This document shows, in pieces, positions 23,492 to 36,600 of a stretch of 64,000 nucleotides of DNA. The position numbers and the translations under genes were made by a program. How positions within the stretch are numbered: position 1 is the first letter of the stretch; every line of letters starts with the position of its first letter. The DNA comes from Branchiostoma floridae (taxonomy: Eukaryota > Chordata > Leptocardii > Amphioxiformes > Branchiostomatidae). The notes beneath the pieces were generated by a model. It was not told the DNA's origin. It saw nothing but the letters and a program-made list of their open reading frames with translations, and did no database searches. The stretch lies in assembly GCF_000003815.2 (NCBI RefSeq), contig NC_049994.1, forward strand, positions 8,743,757 to 8,807,756. The letters run 5' to 3'.

Positions 23492-24351
23492 GACAGTCCC
23501 GGACTACAGATGGTATGCTACAAAGGAGACAGGCCAGACCTGGGTATTTTTGGTATTCATGCCAGGAACATTAAAAAAAAGGCAAATTCACGATTCCATG
23601 TGAACTATCATAAATTTTCATATATTCTCATACTGTCTACACAGTCACACATTAAGAGTTGTGAAGACAAGTGCCTACTGGCTACAACACAAAAAGATCT
23701 GTAAATAAAAGTGCAGGTGATTGTGCAGTCATCAACATGTATCAAGGTGATGTTGGACAACTGAACTCATTCCTCAGATGGAAGCAGATAGGCTCTTTCA
23801 CTTGCTTACTGGGGTAAAGTTGAACCTGTTTTCAGGCACTAGATACTACATTCTCAAAATGCGATATTGGGATAATGAGACAAAAAAAATGAAAATTGTA
23901 TACTCAATATACAAAATTGTCAGTCATACCCATAGGGAAGATACTGGAGATATTGGACGTGAATTACTAGTATTCTTTATATACATTCAGCTTCAGATAG
24001 ATTGGTCCAAAGAGAGATTGTGTGCAACGGCCAAATAAGACAAAAAGAAGTTGGTAGCTATAGTAGGTTTCCATACCAGTCTATATACTGTAAGGGCATG
24101 GATACAATGTACATTTTGTATGTGCTTATATGACTATAGTTGTCTGTTGCTCCTGTAAAATTGACTTGAATATGCATTGGTATTAAATAATGTTGGGGCT
24201 GCATAACTTAGATTGTGTGGCTTAATAATATAAACCAATTTGTTCTAAGGACAGTTTACAGGTCATCTAGTGTAGCTGTATCTCCCTAACATAAGCACAA
24301 TCTAACCCACGAGGCAGAAAAAACAACAGAAACTAAGGCAGTGTGCATATC

Positions 24352-24357
24352 TTTATT
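24352..24357 (-). terminator. poly(A) signal of BZW-A
   Basis: Minus-strand AATAAA in a 3' flank conserved with the other copy (52637-52642). Confidence 0.7.
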
Positions 24358-24602
24358 ATATGTCTTCCACGTCTTCACAAATACTGGGGAGACCGTACAT
24401 TAAGACAATGGACAAGTGAACAAATTGAAATTAATTATTACACACACCCCTGAAACCCACTGAGTCTTTAATTTAAAATCCCCCCCTCTTACACCCACAC
24501 TACTGCACATGGAGCACCAGGACAGCTGGACAGACAGGTGTGCCCTGGTAAAACAGGTGGGCCCAGGGTACACAGGTGTTCTGGGATTACACTAGGTGGG
24601 CT

Positions 24603-27600
24603 CTAGTCCTCATCTTCTTCCTTCGATTCTGTGGGGGGAAAACAGAATGACACTTTGTTTTGGTTTGTTGGCAACATTGGATGTACAATACTATAAATCA
24701 TTTTTACTCAAAATAATACAACAATAATGTTTTTCAATCAAAAGCAATCTCTCAGCTTTTTTAAATTTCAATGTTTTGATAACCCTGGCTTTGTTCAAGG
24801 ACTGGGAAATTAAACTTGTATGACCTAAACAATCACAGTATAATTCTCCTGTGTTCCAAATGATTAATTGATAATGATGATAATGATCAGTACCAGTTGT
24901 GCCAGACCCACTTTGACATGTACACCTCGTACGAAGCACAAACAAAAATGGTTTGATAAGGGCATCATCACATCATTCTTTGCTTTCGATGTGTGCACCT
25001 TCTGGAAATTCACAGGAATACTTACTGAATACTACTATTGCACAAGGTACTCCCTCCTAAACAAGCTGAAATCTATGCACAGTGCTCAAAATACCACCTG
25101 CATATGCAGGTTAGTGCATATGCAGGTGGTAAATGCACTAAAATTGGAGCTGTGCAGGTATTTCTGGTATCTGCCTGAACCTAACCTGCACAGGTCCATG
25201 TACTATGTTTTATACATATCATATACCCTATGATGTAGGTGCATGTGGATTGTTATTAGCTGCATTGACTTTTACCACCTATTAAGTATAAAATAATGGT
25301 TTCTGAACAATTTCATCATTATTCATACTTCCTCCATTCACACAGGTAAAATTTGTCTGTGCAGGTAATTTTCAATGCCACCTGCAAAGAAAAAAGTATT
25401 TCAAGCCCTGATGTGGTATTATTTCAGTGATGTTACAAAAACCCAAGTTAACTCACATTCTTTGGGGCTCTGGAGCTGCTCCACAAACTCCTTGGTCTGC
25501 TCCAGGAACACGGACTTGCCTTTAGGTGAGTGGCCGTCCTTGTGCCACTTCAGTATGACGTCCTTGCTGAAAACATCCGCTGGAAGGGCGAGTAACAAGG
25601 TTTAACATATCATCTCTTTGATATACTTCTTCAACTTTTCATCCATGACTAAAACAGACAATTCTAAAAGAAAGAGACTAAAGGATGAAAAACTGAACAA
25701 AGAATGTTGAAAGCTTCTGAGTTATTTTTGCTTTTCAAATCTTCCGTAATACCCTATTTCCTACCTTTTTCAACGTTGTGTAGATGTAGTTTCAAACACT
25801 GTCACACCCCATATCAACATGTACATGTACAAGCTTTTGACAGATATAGAACCTTTTGGTAAACTGAATCACCGTAGCATTCAATGTGAAGAAACAATCT
25901 AATGCATGTTTAGGGTCTCTATAACTAATTGCCCTCTCATCAGTACAAGACACAGCCTCAAACAACCCCGAATTACTCTAGCAAGTGAGAAAGGAGGGAA
26001 CCTGGTAGGTACCAGGGCCTGCTGGCAACAACACTTGCAAGTCAAGAGAACAACAATCATTCTCTGACTTTTATGTCATTTGTGTGATTTCAAATCTGCA
26101 GTTTGAATAAAATCTGCTAGGTGGTGCTAATGACATGCATGAATATATCCACATGACAGTCAACAACCTCTAAAAATATTGAACTTCCATTGATTGGATG
26201 TTCCATTCTACTCTATACATCTGGGAAAATCCCCCCTTCAGAGGAATCCCACCCCGGTGTCAATAGGTGCACTGTACTACTAAGTGTGGCAGGTGGTGGT
26301 GCTCAAACAAAATAGCGTGTGCTGCAATTACAGAAAAACAAAATTTGTGATGTGATGGCCGCATTGTTGATCTACATACATTTTTGTATTTGGTAAAGTT
26401 TGCCATTTCACAACCTAACCATACAGAATCCTGCTCACCTTCGTATAACAGGACCAGTATTTTGTGGAACACCTTCATGAACTGCATGTTGTCGTAGCAG
26501 TAGTTCTGTATCTTGACCAGAAGGTCCAGCTCTGAGCGTCCCTGGGTGGTCAAGGCTGCCAGAAGGGGGGCGTAGGCCTGGGGGGGAGGGGGTTGGTGAA
26601 GTGGAAAGAGAACTTTATTTAGCAAAAATTGTAACGGGTGATTTTTTTTCCGTCCCCTGGATTTTAGATTCCAGCGCAGCGATCCTAGGGTGGTCAGGGT
26701 ACATGCTCCCCCTGGAAAATTTTGAAATCTAGAACCCCTGAAATGCTATTTCCTGCATTTTGAGGGGCAAATTCTGCTGGTACACTCTGCTTGGTTCAAT
26801 GACATCTGTTTTAATATACCTTTACATGCCAATTTTTGTCCATCATAGAGGACAGAATGCTGAGAATGGGCAAAATTTTTGTCCATGCCCTGCAAAATTC
26901 CATCACAGGAGGGAAGGATGGATGCTGGCTAGAACCCTGGATACAATATATGGCAACTTGTGATAATGTCTTGCAATTTTTAAGAACCAATCTACTTAAT
27001 GAATCACAGTAAAGATCATGTAACTCACTCAGAGATATACTTTATCCCACACTCTTCATAGACACGGTGGCATGTCTATAATCAGCCCCACCTTGCTTCA
27101 GTGAGGTCAGAGACTTTGTAGATTAATTGACGTAGCACCCACGGCGCACACGTTTGCAAGCGCACACAAGTACGCACACACACAAAAATGCATTTACTTG
27201 AATCGGCACAAACATACAATAGCTCTATATGTAAGACAAGTGCAGGTACTACTGATGACAGACAGTATGTGAGGTCCCACCGTCAGATGCCGGATGGCCT
27301 GCTCTGCCACCAAATCCTCCTCCTTGTTCCACTCCACAGACTTCATGACAGAAAACCACACCTACAATTTGAAGAAAATCACCGACTTAACAAAATGATA
27401 GCATTGACTATTGACCTTTTTAAAAATCTTGACGATAACAGAAGAAGTCATCGTTATAAGAAAGTTGACCACCATATATAAAACCAGGAAGTTAGGAGAT
27501 TGATATTAAAACAGCTTCCTATCAATTCAAGGCTCGAAATACTGGGTCCATGTGCACCCAGGTGCACCCAAAATTGGAGCTGTGGATCCAATTGTTTTCT

Positions 27601-30600
27601 GTGGTTGTAAAGATATCAAAGTATAACATGCATTGGCATAATACCGGTAGTAAGACTTATACCGGTAGATTCAAAATACTGGAACTTAAAGAGATCTACA
27701 CATGCAACAATAGTTATTTCTGAGCTGTGCACACTTCAGACATCTAGGTGTCCAATACATCATTTACAAAGCATCGATAACAATGCATTCGAAGACAACA
27801 AGGCCAAAAGTTTTCAGTATCTTTTTCGGGGTAGGCAGCTCGTCGTGGGACGAACACACTGTCACATTCATTGCCAAATTTATAGATCATAATTACACAT
27901 GCTCACGGCACAAGACGAACATGATTCAACAACAATCTTGAATTTCGGTTGGTGACCTACAACTCATGTAAAAGTGTGAAGAACCGTTGCATAATAGCCC
28001 GGATCTATGACTGAATGGGCAAAATTGAACGTGCGCAGCCATTTTCCCGCCATTTTTATATCTACGCTAGCAGTGAAGTGTTACGTCATAGCGGTTGTGA
28101 CGGACAGAAGTTAAATGAAAATTCTTGACAGTATACGTCCGTTTTCTCATGACATTTTGTATGCTCATGCAGGTTTATGTTTTATGCATTTACTGACAGA
28201 AAAGGAAGGAACATCAGAGGATGTAGAAATGTACATAGCGGCAGTTAATTGTGCCGTGTTTCTTCCTACCGGTATTTTTTACCCCCTCCCAACCACGCGC
28301 CCGTTCGCCGTGTAATTCCGCGGCGTGTTACAATTACAATATTACGCTTTTAGCAGGACAAGAGTGGCAGAAAAGTTACACAGAAGAAGTGGCAAGGGTA
28401 ACCTATAACAGCAACATGTAACTGGAGAAAATGATGCGTTGACAATGTGTCAAATCAGTATGGCTAGAGAAATCGTCGTAAACGTACCGGTATTATGATA
28501 ATACATGTAGATGTTACTAGTATACATCATATTCTTGACATCTAATTCTAAATGTTAGAAAGGTAACAAAAATGTCTGTTATGATACTTTTTTAAGAATT
28601 TGATAGCTTGTAACTAAGTTCAATTATTAGGCTATTACTTAGATTTAAGTTGGGCACCCAAAAATTTTTTGGTGCACCCAATTTTTTTAAGCTGGGTGCA
28701 CCAGTGCACCTAATCCGAAAAAGGAATTTCGAGCCCTGCAATTTCTCATGGAAAAAACAAGCAAATTAAGCTATCTTCCACCCAGACCACCAAGAAATGT
28801 AGGACAATAACACAAGCTGTATTTTGGGCAAGATTTCCAAAAATGAGATTGAAAAGAAATCTTCTAGCAACTCACCAGAACGACCACCTCGTGCTCTGCT
28901 AGCTCATTCTTCTTCATGTAGTCCTTCACGTAGATAATAATCTGTACAGGAGCAGAAGGACATACAAACAATTCAGCGCTTCATAATGGGGTTTCTTCAG
29001 ACGGTTCAGGCACCGACGGGTCATAAAATCAGTTGGATACCAGTTGAAAAATCTCTCATCTCAACTGTCCCTTAGTCTAACTATTTGCTCGTAATGGGGC
29101 AACACAGAGGATCTGTCAACCATGCAGTCCACCATTCTTGGTTATCCGATCTTTTAATGTTTCACTTTGTGTCATGCCTGTCCATTCCCTGACATCATCC
29201 TCCCATCTCTTCCCTTTTCCCCCACTCTTCTTCCCTGGATGGTTTCTTGCATCATACTTTTGGTTAGGCCAGACCATGGTATATATATGTGCCCATACCA
29301 CTTCCGTTACTTACCTTGGAAATACCCCCCTTCACATTAGGCGAAAATCGATCGGACGACAAGTCTGCGAGCTCTAAATTACGAGGAGGCATGATCCTGA
29401 CAGGAAGGGGGAACCCTGCCATTTCTTCGTCGGCATCAGGGTCATGCCTCCTCGTAATTTAGAGCTCGCAGATCTAGACTCGTCGTCCGATCGATTTTCG
29501 CCTAATGTGAGGGGGGAATTAGGAGTTGGCTGATCCAGGCAAACTACACAAAAATCATTAAGATCAATGAAAGATTACTAAAAACAATTGAGAGATCAAA
29601 GAAGATCACTTGAAGACCTTTGTGGGACTTTATAAGATCAATGAAAGATTACTTTGTAAGATCAATGAAAGATCACTGGAAGACCTTTGGAGATCATTGT
29701 AAGACATTTAAAATCATTGTGAAGACATTCATTGAAAATTCAACAAACGATCAATAGAAGACCTATGGTATCATTGCAAGGTCATTGGAAGACTTCAAGA
29801 TCATTGCAAGATCATTTCAAGACTTGGTGATCACTGATAACTCCCTGAAAGACCACCTGAGACGGCGAGGGATCTGAAAGCTCAACAGTTTTGCCCACTG
29901 AATCCCCAATTTCCGCAGCTTCTAGCTCAGCTGGTAGACTTTATGAAAGGAGGATAGGAACTACAGATACTCACAGCAGGAATGCCATTGGCCAGCTTAA
30001 GTAGAGATACAAACATGATTGTGACAAAGAACAGGCGAGAACAGTACAGTACAGCACAGGACTGAGACAGGGTGAGGGATCTAACATGTAAGGGACAGGT
30101 TCTATTGTATGTTTAGCAAAGGGAGGAGGTTGAACCCTAATAGCTCGCCTAGTGTACAAGCTCTATAAGACATTTGAAGAAGTGATATGGCACCAGAAAA
30201 TGTACTCTTGATCACAGCGAGTCATTTTATACATCAATGTATGCAGGCCTCTCTGGTGACCAACAAATTTGGTTGAATGGTCAACAAAGTGATTTAACTG
30301 TTCATTAGACTGTAATCACAAGATGACTTGAGCCCTGAAAGTTCAGCAGTCTAATACTCAAGTTTTGTTTGTTTGTTTGTTTACCTCCTTGACGTCATTC
30401 TCGTTGGAAATCATGTCGGCCAGTTTCTTCTTCAGCTCCTTGTTCTTTGCCCGATTCTGTTGTCCCTTCTGTGTAAACAAACAAAGTAAACAAACAATAC
30501 AGTTATCACTGAAGCAGCATACAAGCACATGTCAACTTTGTACAATTTTGCTTTTCTTTTGTGGTAAATTGTACTGGGATGCAACACAGTAATACATGTT

Positions 30601-33600
30601 TAGGGTCTCTATAACTATGCCCTCTCAGTACAAGACACAGCCTCAAACAACCCTGAATTACTCTAGCAAGTGAGAAAGGAGGGAACCTGGTTACTAACTT
30701 AAGGTACTAAGGGCCTGCTGGCAACAACACTTTCAATTCTTACACAGAGCAACAAATGAATTTTCAAACTAGCATCACATCAAGCTTGCTGGGGCTGTCA
30801 ATCTTACTAATGCTAAAGGTACCTGACTGAAAAATTTAGCAAATTGGGATTTGGGTATTACTAAAACACACAAGCACGAAAACACACACATACAGAACAG
30901 AGACAATACTGTATTCCCAAACTAAACGACCTATAAAGTATTAAATAGTGGCTGCACCAGGTAATCGGCGACTGGCCCGAGACCAGCTGCACGGAAATGG
31001 GACTCCGGGTGCTCCGGAGAACGTTTGTTGGCTGGGAACAGCTCCTGTAAGCAAGCAAAGGAAAAACATTTGAAATTTACTGTCAGATCTTTTTCACTCA
31101 CTCTCCGGTTTCAACTGATCATATTGAACCCAGGACTGTCCTCAAGACCCGTCCTTCCGTCCCAGGACGGAGATTTTTCTTGTTGGGGAGGGAAAAAATT
31201 TCTGACTCAGTCCGTCCAGAAAATCTAAACTTCATGACACAAAATTGATAAAATGTCAAGTACTGGCAACTTTGAATGTCACCTGTACTGTATCTACAAA
31301 ATATTTCGATCCCTACATGTCATTATGAGAATTTGTCACTTGTTTGCTTTCAGAACAAGGACATGGCATGTTGAAAGGGGCGTACTTACCGGGAGTCGCT
31401 GGTCAATGTCGGCCTTCTTCAGGATGGAGATCAGAGAATTGAAATCCTTCTCCGACAGCCACATCTTGAACACAGCGGTCGCAAAGTCAAGACCGATCCC
31501 TGCCAAAGGAAAATATTAATTTTCTTTAGTCCTTCCACCACAACACATATTTCACAGTTGACTCATTTTTTTATCTGTGGTACCCTTGACTCTGTACATG
31601 TGTAAGTGCTCAAAACTGCTTTAAACTGGTTAAAACCATTACATGTCCAGACATTTCTTATGTACGTGGATATACAAATTGAATGTATCATTTTGTTCTC
31701 CTTTGAAGATTAAAACATACAATAATAGTGTTAGGCCACACCAATTTAATTTCTTGGTTCACGGATTTTTTCATAAAAAATATGGAGCGATAGGGCGAAA
31801 TAAAAATAAAAATAAAACTTCTAAAATGGTTGGGGTAAAGGTAACAGCTAATCCAAAACATAAAGAAAAAAAGTTTTCAGCTTGAAAAAAGTACAAAAAC
31901 ACTATTATTGTACAGTAACCGCACCTGTACCCACACTTTAAGGAGCTTATAATATAAAGGCCAATTTGCTTCACGAGAAAGTTGGTGAATGGTTTCATTA
32001 ATGGTGAAAATTTGCTGAGTGGTAATTTTTATTTTTATTTTTTTTTCCAAAAAATAGGAGCGAGCGAATCCGTGAACCAAGAAATTAAATTGGTGTGGCC
32101 TTATGTAGAAAAAAAAGTAAATATGTCGTGTCAACAGTCAACCAAAAGTAAGAAACTGATCTACATGTAAAAGAAAAGCATGGACACTCTAACAGTCTTG
32201 TAGCTTTAGGAAAGAAACCACATTTTTGTTTGTTTGTTTGTTTGTTTGCTTTAGCAGGATGAAATGCATGTGTCCGACAGGTCAGATATTCTCAAGCGTT
32301 TTTCATGGTCATCCAAGAGGTTTGTTATCATCATTCCAAATCCCACAAAATGAGTTAACTAGCATTTATTAATCATCAAATCAATCAACTTATCAACTAA
32401 GATTGTGGTTTAATAATCTATGGACATTATGGCCTAAAAATTCTCCTTTTTTCTGCAATCTCTTGTCAGATTTACACTTTCCAAATGATGTTACTAATTG
32501 AATACAGTGTGAAAATTGAATGGCTGAAGTACAGGGGCTTTTGTATGGTCTTTTACAAGTACAAAATGTACAAGTATATACTGCACAAGTGAAATTAGCC
32601 TACATGCTGACTTAATATTATAAGCATATAAAACATACATGCATTCATGTATCATCCAATGGGTTCAATTATGGTTTAACTTTCTACAATCTAAATACTA
32701 AATATTCTTCAATGTGAAAATGACACAAAAAATCAAAATGTAACATTTGCAAGAAAATACAAAATGTTTCACTTTACATGGTCAAGCCTAACAAACTACT
32801 GCTAACTACTGCACTACTTAGTCTTACTCTAACACATTCATACATATGGTGACCAGCCCCTCCAGCTGTCCTGCTACTTGCTACATTGTAAAGTCAAACA
32901 ACAAAGGGTGTCTACTACTCTACCAGTAACCATGGTAACACCCATCTGGTGCAGGTCATTGACCTTATTTGTTTGAAATGGAAGAAAAGGATGAAAAAAC
33001 AATATGTTTCCTCTCCATGAAGGTAAACATAACATTGCATCGTGGCGCTCACCTTCTTCAACCAGGTTCTCGTGGAACAGACTGGTGAGAATGTTGGAAG
33101 TGACCAGGCCGGTTGAGATCACCAAGAACGTGAAGGTCGCCAGACGGGCACGCTCCTCGTCGCTAAAACCCTGCAGGAAGGTTAGGACCTGCCAAGCAAC
33201 AAGGAAACGCATTTTATCCATATAGGGTGGTCTTAGACATTTTGTACCTGGGGTAACAAAGCTTTTCACTCGTTACATTTAAAACTCTTGAACTTCAGGT
33301 CCCTATACTTCTATTAAAGACACGCTATCGTCTCATTCACCACCTGTTTCAATTATGTCTATTTTTCCCCATTGTGTGGGTATCCATCCTTGCTGTTGTT
33401 TGCTCCTTTGATCACTGATCCACAGTTTGGCACGTCCAAACTGACCTGTTTTCTCGGCCTCCTGTATTACTTCTGGAATTCAACATTTCTCTTACCACAC
33501 CATGATGAGGACTGTGTAACTCTCCCAATATTTTCGGCAATGGTTTTTCTAATCACGGGTACCAGACAATTCAGCAAGCGAAGCCATTGGAGGAGCGAGT

Positions 33601-36600
33601 GGGACCTACAGTAACAGTCTGCTTTGCAGCTGACCTTACCTTCTTCATCTCATCATCAAGACTCTTCTCCAGGTACTTGTATTGCCGGATCAGACGTTCA
33701 AAAATCTGAATCAGGGAAGACAATAACTTATTTACAATTATTCACAGTATTAGATACGAGACAGAATTTCTTTAATTTGCTGTGGTTTACAATCAATATA
33801 TAAACCACCGCCAGTATGGACAAGGATCGCTATAAGGGGACGACTCTTGGGCACACGATGCAACTATATCGAGGAACTTTATTCCAACATGGCGATACAG
33901 TAGGAGTCGGTGGTCGGACTGACTATAGGACCGAACCATCATAACATAGGGGTGTTATTCTTACTAAATACAACATAAACCAACATGGGTGGCGCACATA
34001 AAAACAAAACTTAAGATATGACATAAGAAAACTGGAACTTCTGTTGCAGTACCACAGAGAGCTGCCAGGAGCCCCATTCTTTGTTTTGCAGAAACCTACC
34101 CAATTACCTATAAATATCAACATCTATCTACAGCTTCTGAAGCTATGCTACAAAAGTGATAATCATAATATTTTCTGGACAAAACAGAGCAACAACGCAA
34201 ACTTTTGGTGAACATGTCAGCAATGTGTGTGCTGATGAAACACTGCAGAGATGGCATTACAGCAGTGGTGGTGAGTAAGAACGATCTTATATACAGTGTT
34301 CTGACCTGGGTCCGTGTACGCATGGTGGCCACATCGTCCGGTGTGGTAAACACACACACGTCCAAGCGGCATGTCTTTGTCTTGTCGGCATCTTCTATCA
34401 CCGAACCGCCAGGTGCTACCATAAAGAAAAACATAAACATTTGTAAATTTACTTTAAAGTAGAAACATTAGTGAACAATGCTATAAGCAAGAGTATGGAC
34501 TGATTCTAAGCCTCTTACAAGTTACAAGATCTATGATTGAATAGGAATCTTCAAATTGTTCAACTTTATGTTCAATATAGTCAATATAAACAATCATCAT
34601 GTCAGCTCATATAGCACATGCGCAGTAAATAACATCAATGAAACAACCAGGAACAGAGCCAGCAGTTTCCGACAGGGATCGACAGGGAACAAATCTCGGA
34701 AGACAAGTAGAACGAGGAGAACTACTGTAGTAGTACGGATTTGGAACGACAGAACTTCATGCTTTCCTTAAGTGCTGTGGTAAGTCAATCTCAAATACTT
34801 TTCAGCGGATTGCTGGTACATTTTCTGTCTAGCATGAGCTTGTTAGTTGGTGTATATAGATGAACCCAACTGATGTGGGTACACCCAAGTTGTCCAACTG
34901 TTAATCTAGCAAGTCAGAAAAGGAGCCAGGTCCAGTAGGGGGGACCAGGTCTTACTGACGTTTGCATTTCAAAGCTTATAAAGAACAGGTGTTTCTTTTG
35001 AAGGTAAAGTTCTTGGAATACAATAACTTTACTGGTCATGTTTTGGCAACTTGTTGTCTCAGCTATCAAGTCATAATAAAGTTGACAAAAAAAACTTGTT
35101 GCCTAAAAATAACTAACTAACTAACCAACAAAACCCAGTTACAGCTCTACATACATTATGTCATCCACATAATCGAATCAACATGGTCTAAGAGAGAACA
35201 GACCTAGCATGCCCCCAGCAATCAGGATATCGAGCAGGGTCTCGGCATAGCGCCGGTAGTCAAGGCGACTGCCCTGCTGGATTAAATATTTGGAGATGGC
35301 CTCGAGGTCGTTGCCCTGTTCATTAAGACCTTGCACAATCTTGTCCCGAAAGGCTGTAGGCTCAAATGTCTCTTTTTCATCTGCAAAGATTTAAAAACAA
35401 AAGACAGGGTTAGAATATTGTTTCATGTACATGTAGTCCAAGCCTTTGTCATACTGTAAATTTATTCATTTTCACTGGAACTTAATTTTGCAGCAGCCGT
35501 TTTTTTTTTGCTAATGAAACAATCCAGTCTACACAGTACAGTGGAAATACAAAATACAAATTTGCAATGTCAAAAAAAAAATCTTGGTGAGAACACTGTA
35601 CAGTAATGGGAAACATTCATGGTTTTGAATTCGGTAAACCTAGCTGTCACTGTGAAAACCAGGAAAACCACAGTATGCAAAAATCTGAAGAACCACATGT
35701 ACCCCATCCTTTACACTGCTTTTTTTGTGAATTAGCAATGATCTGTCCCTATCATGTCATGAGAGATAAGTCAAGAAGAGCAGCTTTCACTAATGCACCT
35801 GCCCATTAAAACTCACTCTGGGGGATGGGAACCCACTAATGTTCCCAGCCAAGGTTACACTGTCATTGCTTTATAGCGCGTTAGAACATGTAGGCTTCAT
35901 TTCTAACTCGCTTCATTCATGCTTGCTCTGTAACAAAACATGTATATGTACATGGTGGAAGACAATGTCATGCTAGCAAACTTCTCAAGTGCATAATTTG
36001 AAATTTTAACTTCATCTTCTATGAAAATTTTGCTTTACTTTCTATGGAAATTCATTGAAGTCCAAGATTTTTCATTGGAAATGGGGTTTATGAATTGGTA
36101 TTCTGTGGTATATCTACATGTGTACAGGCCATATGACCATTTTTAAATCAGAAAACATATTGTACATCCTGCTATTTTTGTCAGAATGATTTGTAAGTAA
36201 GTAAACACATTTTCAGAGAGTTACGTAGTAACGATATGTACATATTCTTCCTGTTCATCCGTTTGCATCCACGATAATCACAGACATCACATGTATGATG
36301 CATTTGAATGGACAAGTAGCAAAACTATATATTTCTCACCCCAAAAGCAATAATTATTGTTCCTTGTTACTTAAGTTATTTCTCTTGACAGAGCAAAGAC
36401 CCATTTCCTATAAACAGATTACAAAAGTGAAAATTGTGGGTATTCTCTAGTTTCCTACCTCAACTCTGCCCCTGATGTTACTGGGGGTGGTATAATGTAG
36501 ATGCAGGTCATTGTTACCCTGAGAAACCAGCTCGGAGAAGCTTCGCAAAGAAGAGTTACCGATCCCCTGCCTAACGCGCGCCCTCCCGCAACTATACACC

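Larger units (their letters stand above)
23690..36455. repeat. Segmental duplication, unit A (BZW-A and flanks)
   Basis: Exons, introns and 3' flank align in order with 52070-63650. Shared non-coding landmarks include the 3' flank (GGCAGTGTGCATATCTTTAT), the block CCAGGGCCTGCTGGCAACAA and the segment GACCCATTTCCTATAAACAG near the right edge. Homology stops near 36455. Confidence 0.9.

Noticed and set aside
22817-23603. Minus-strand Cys-rich frame and plus-strand GQKGPRLL frame over the complete GPCR tail.
   Set aside because: By-products of the 27-bp unit in other frames.
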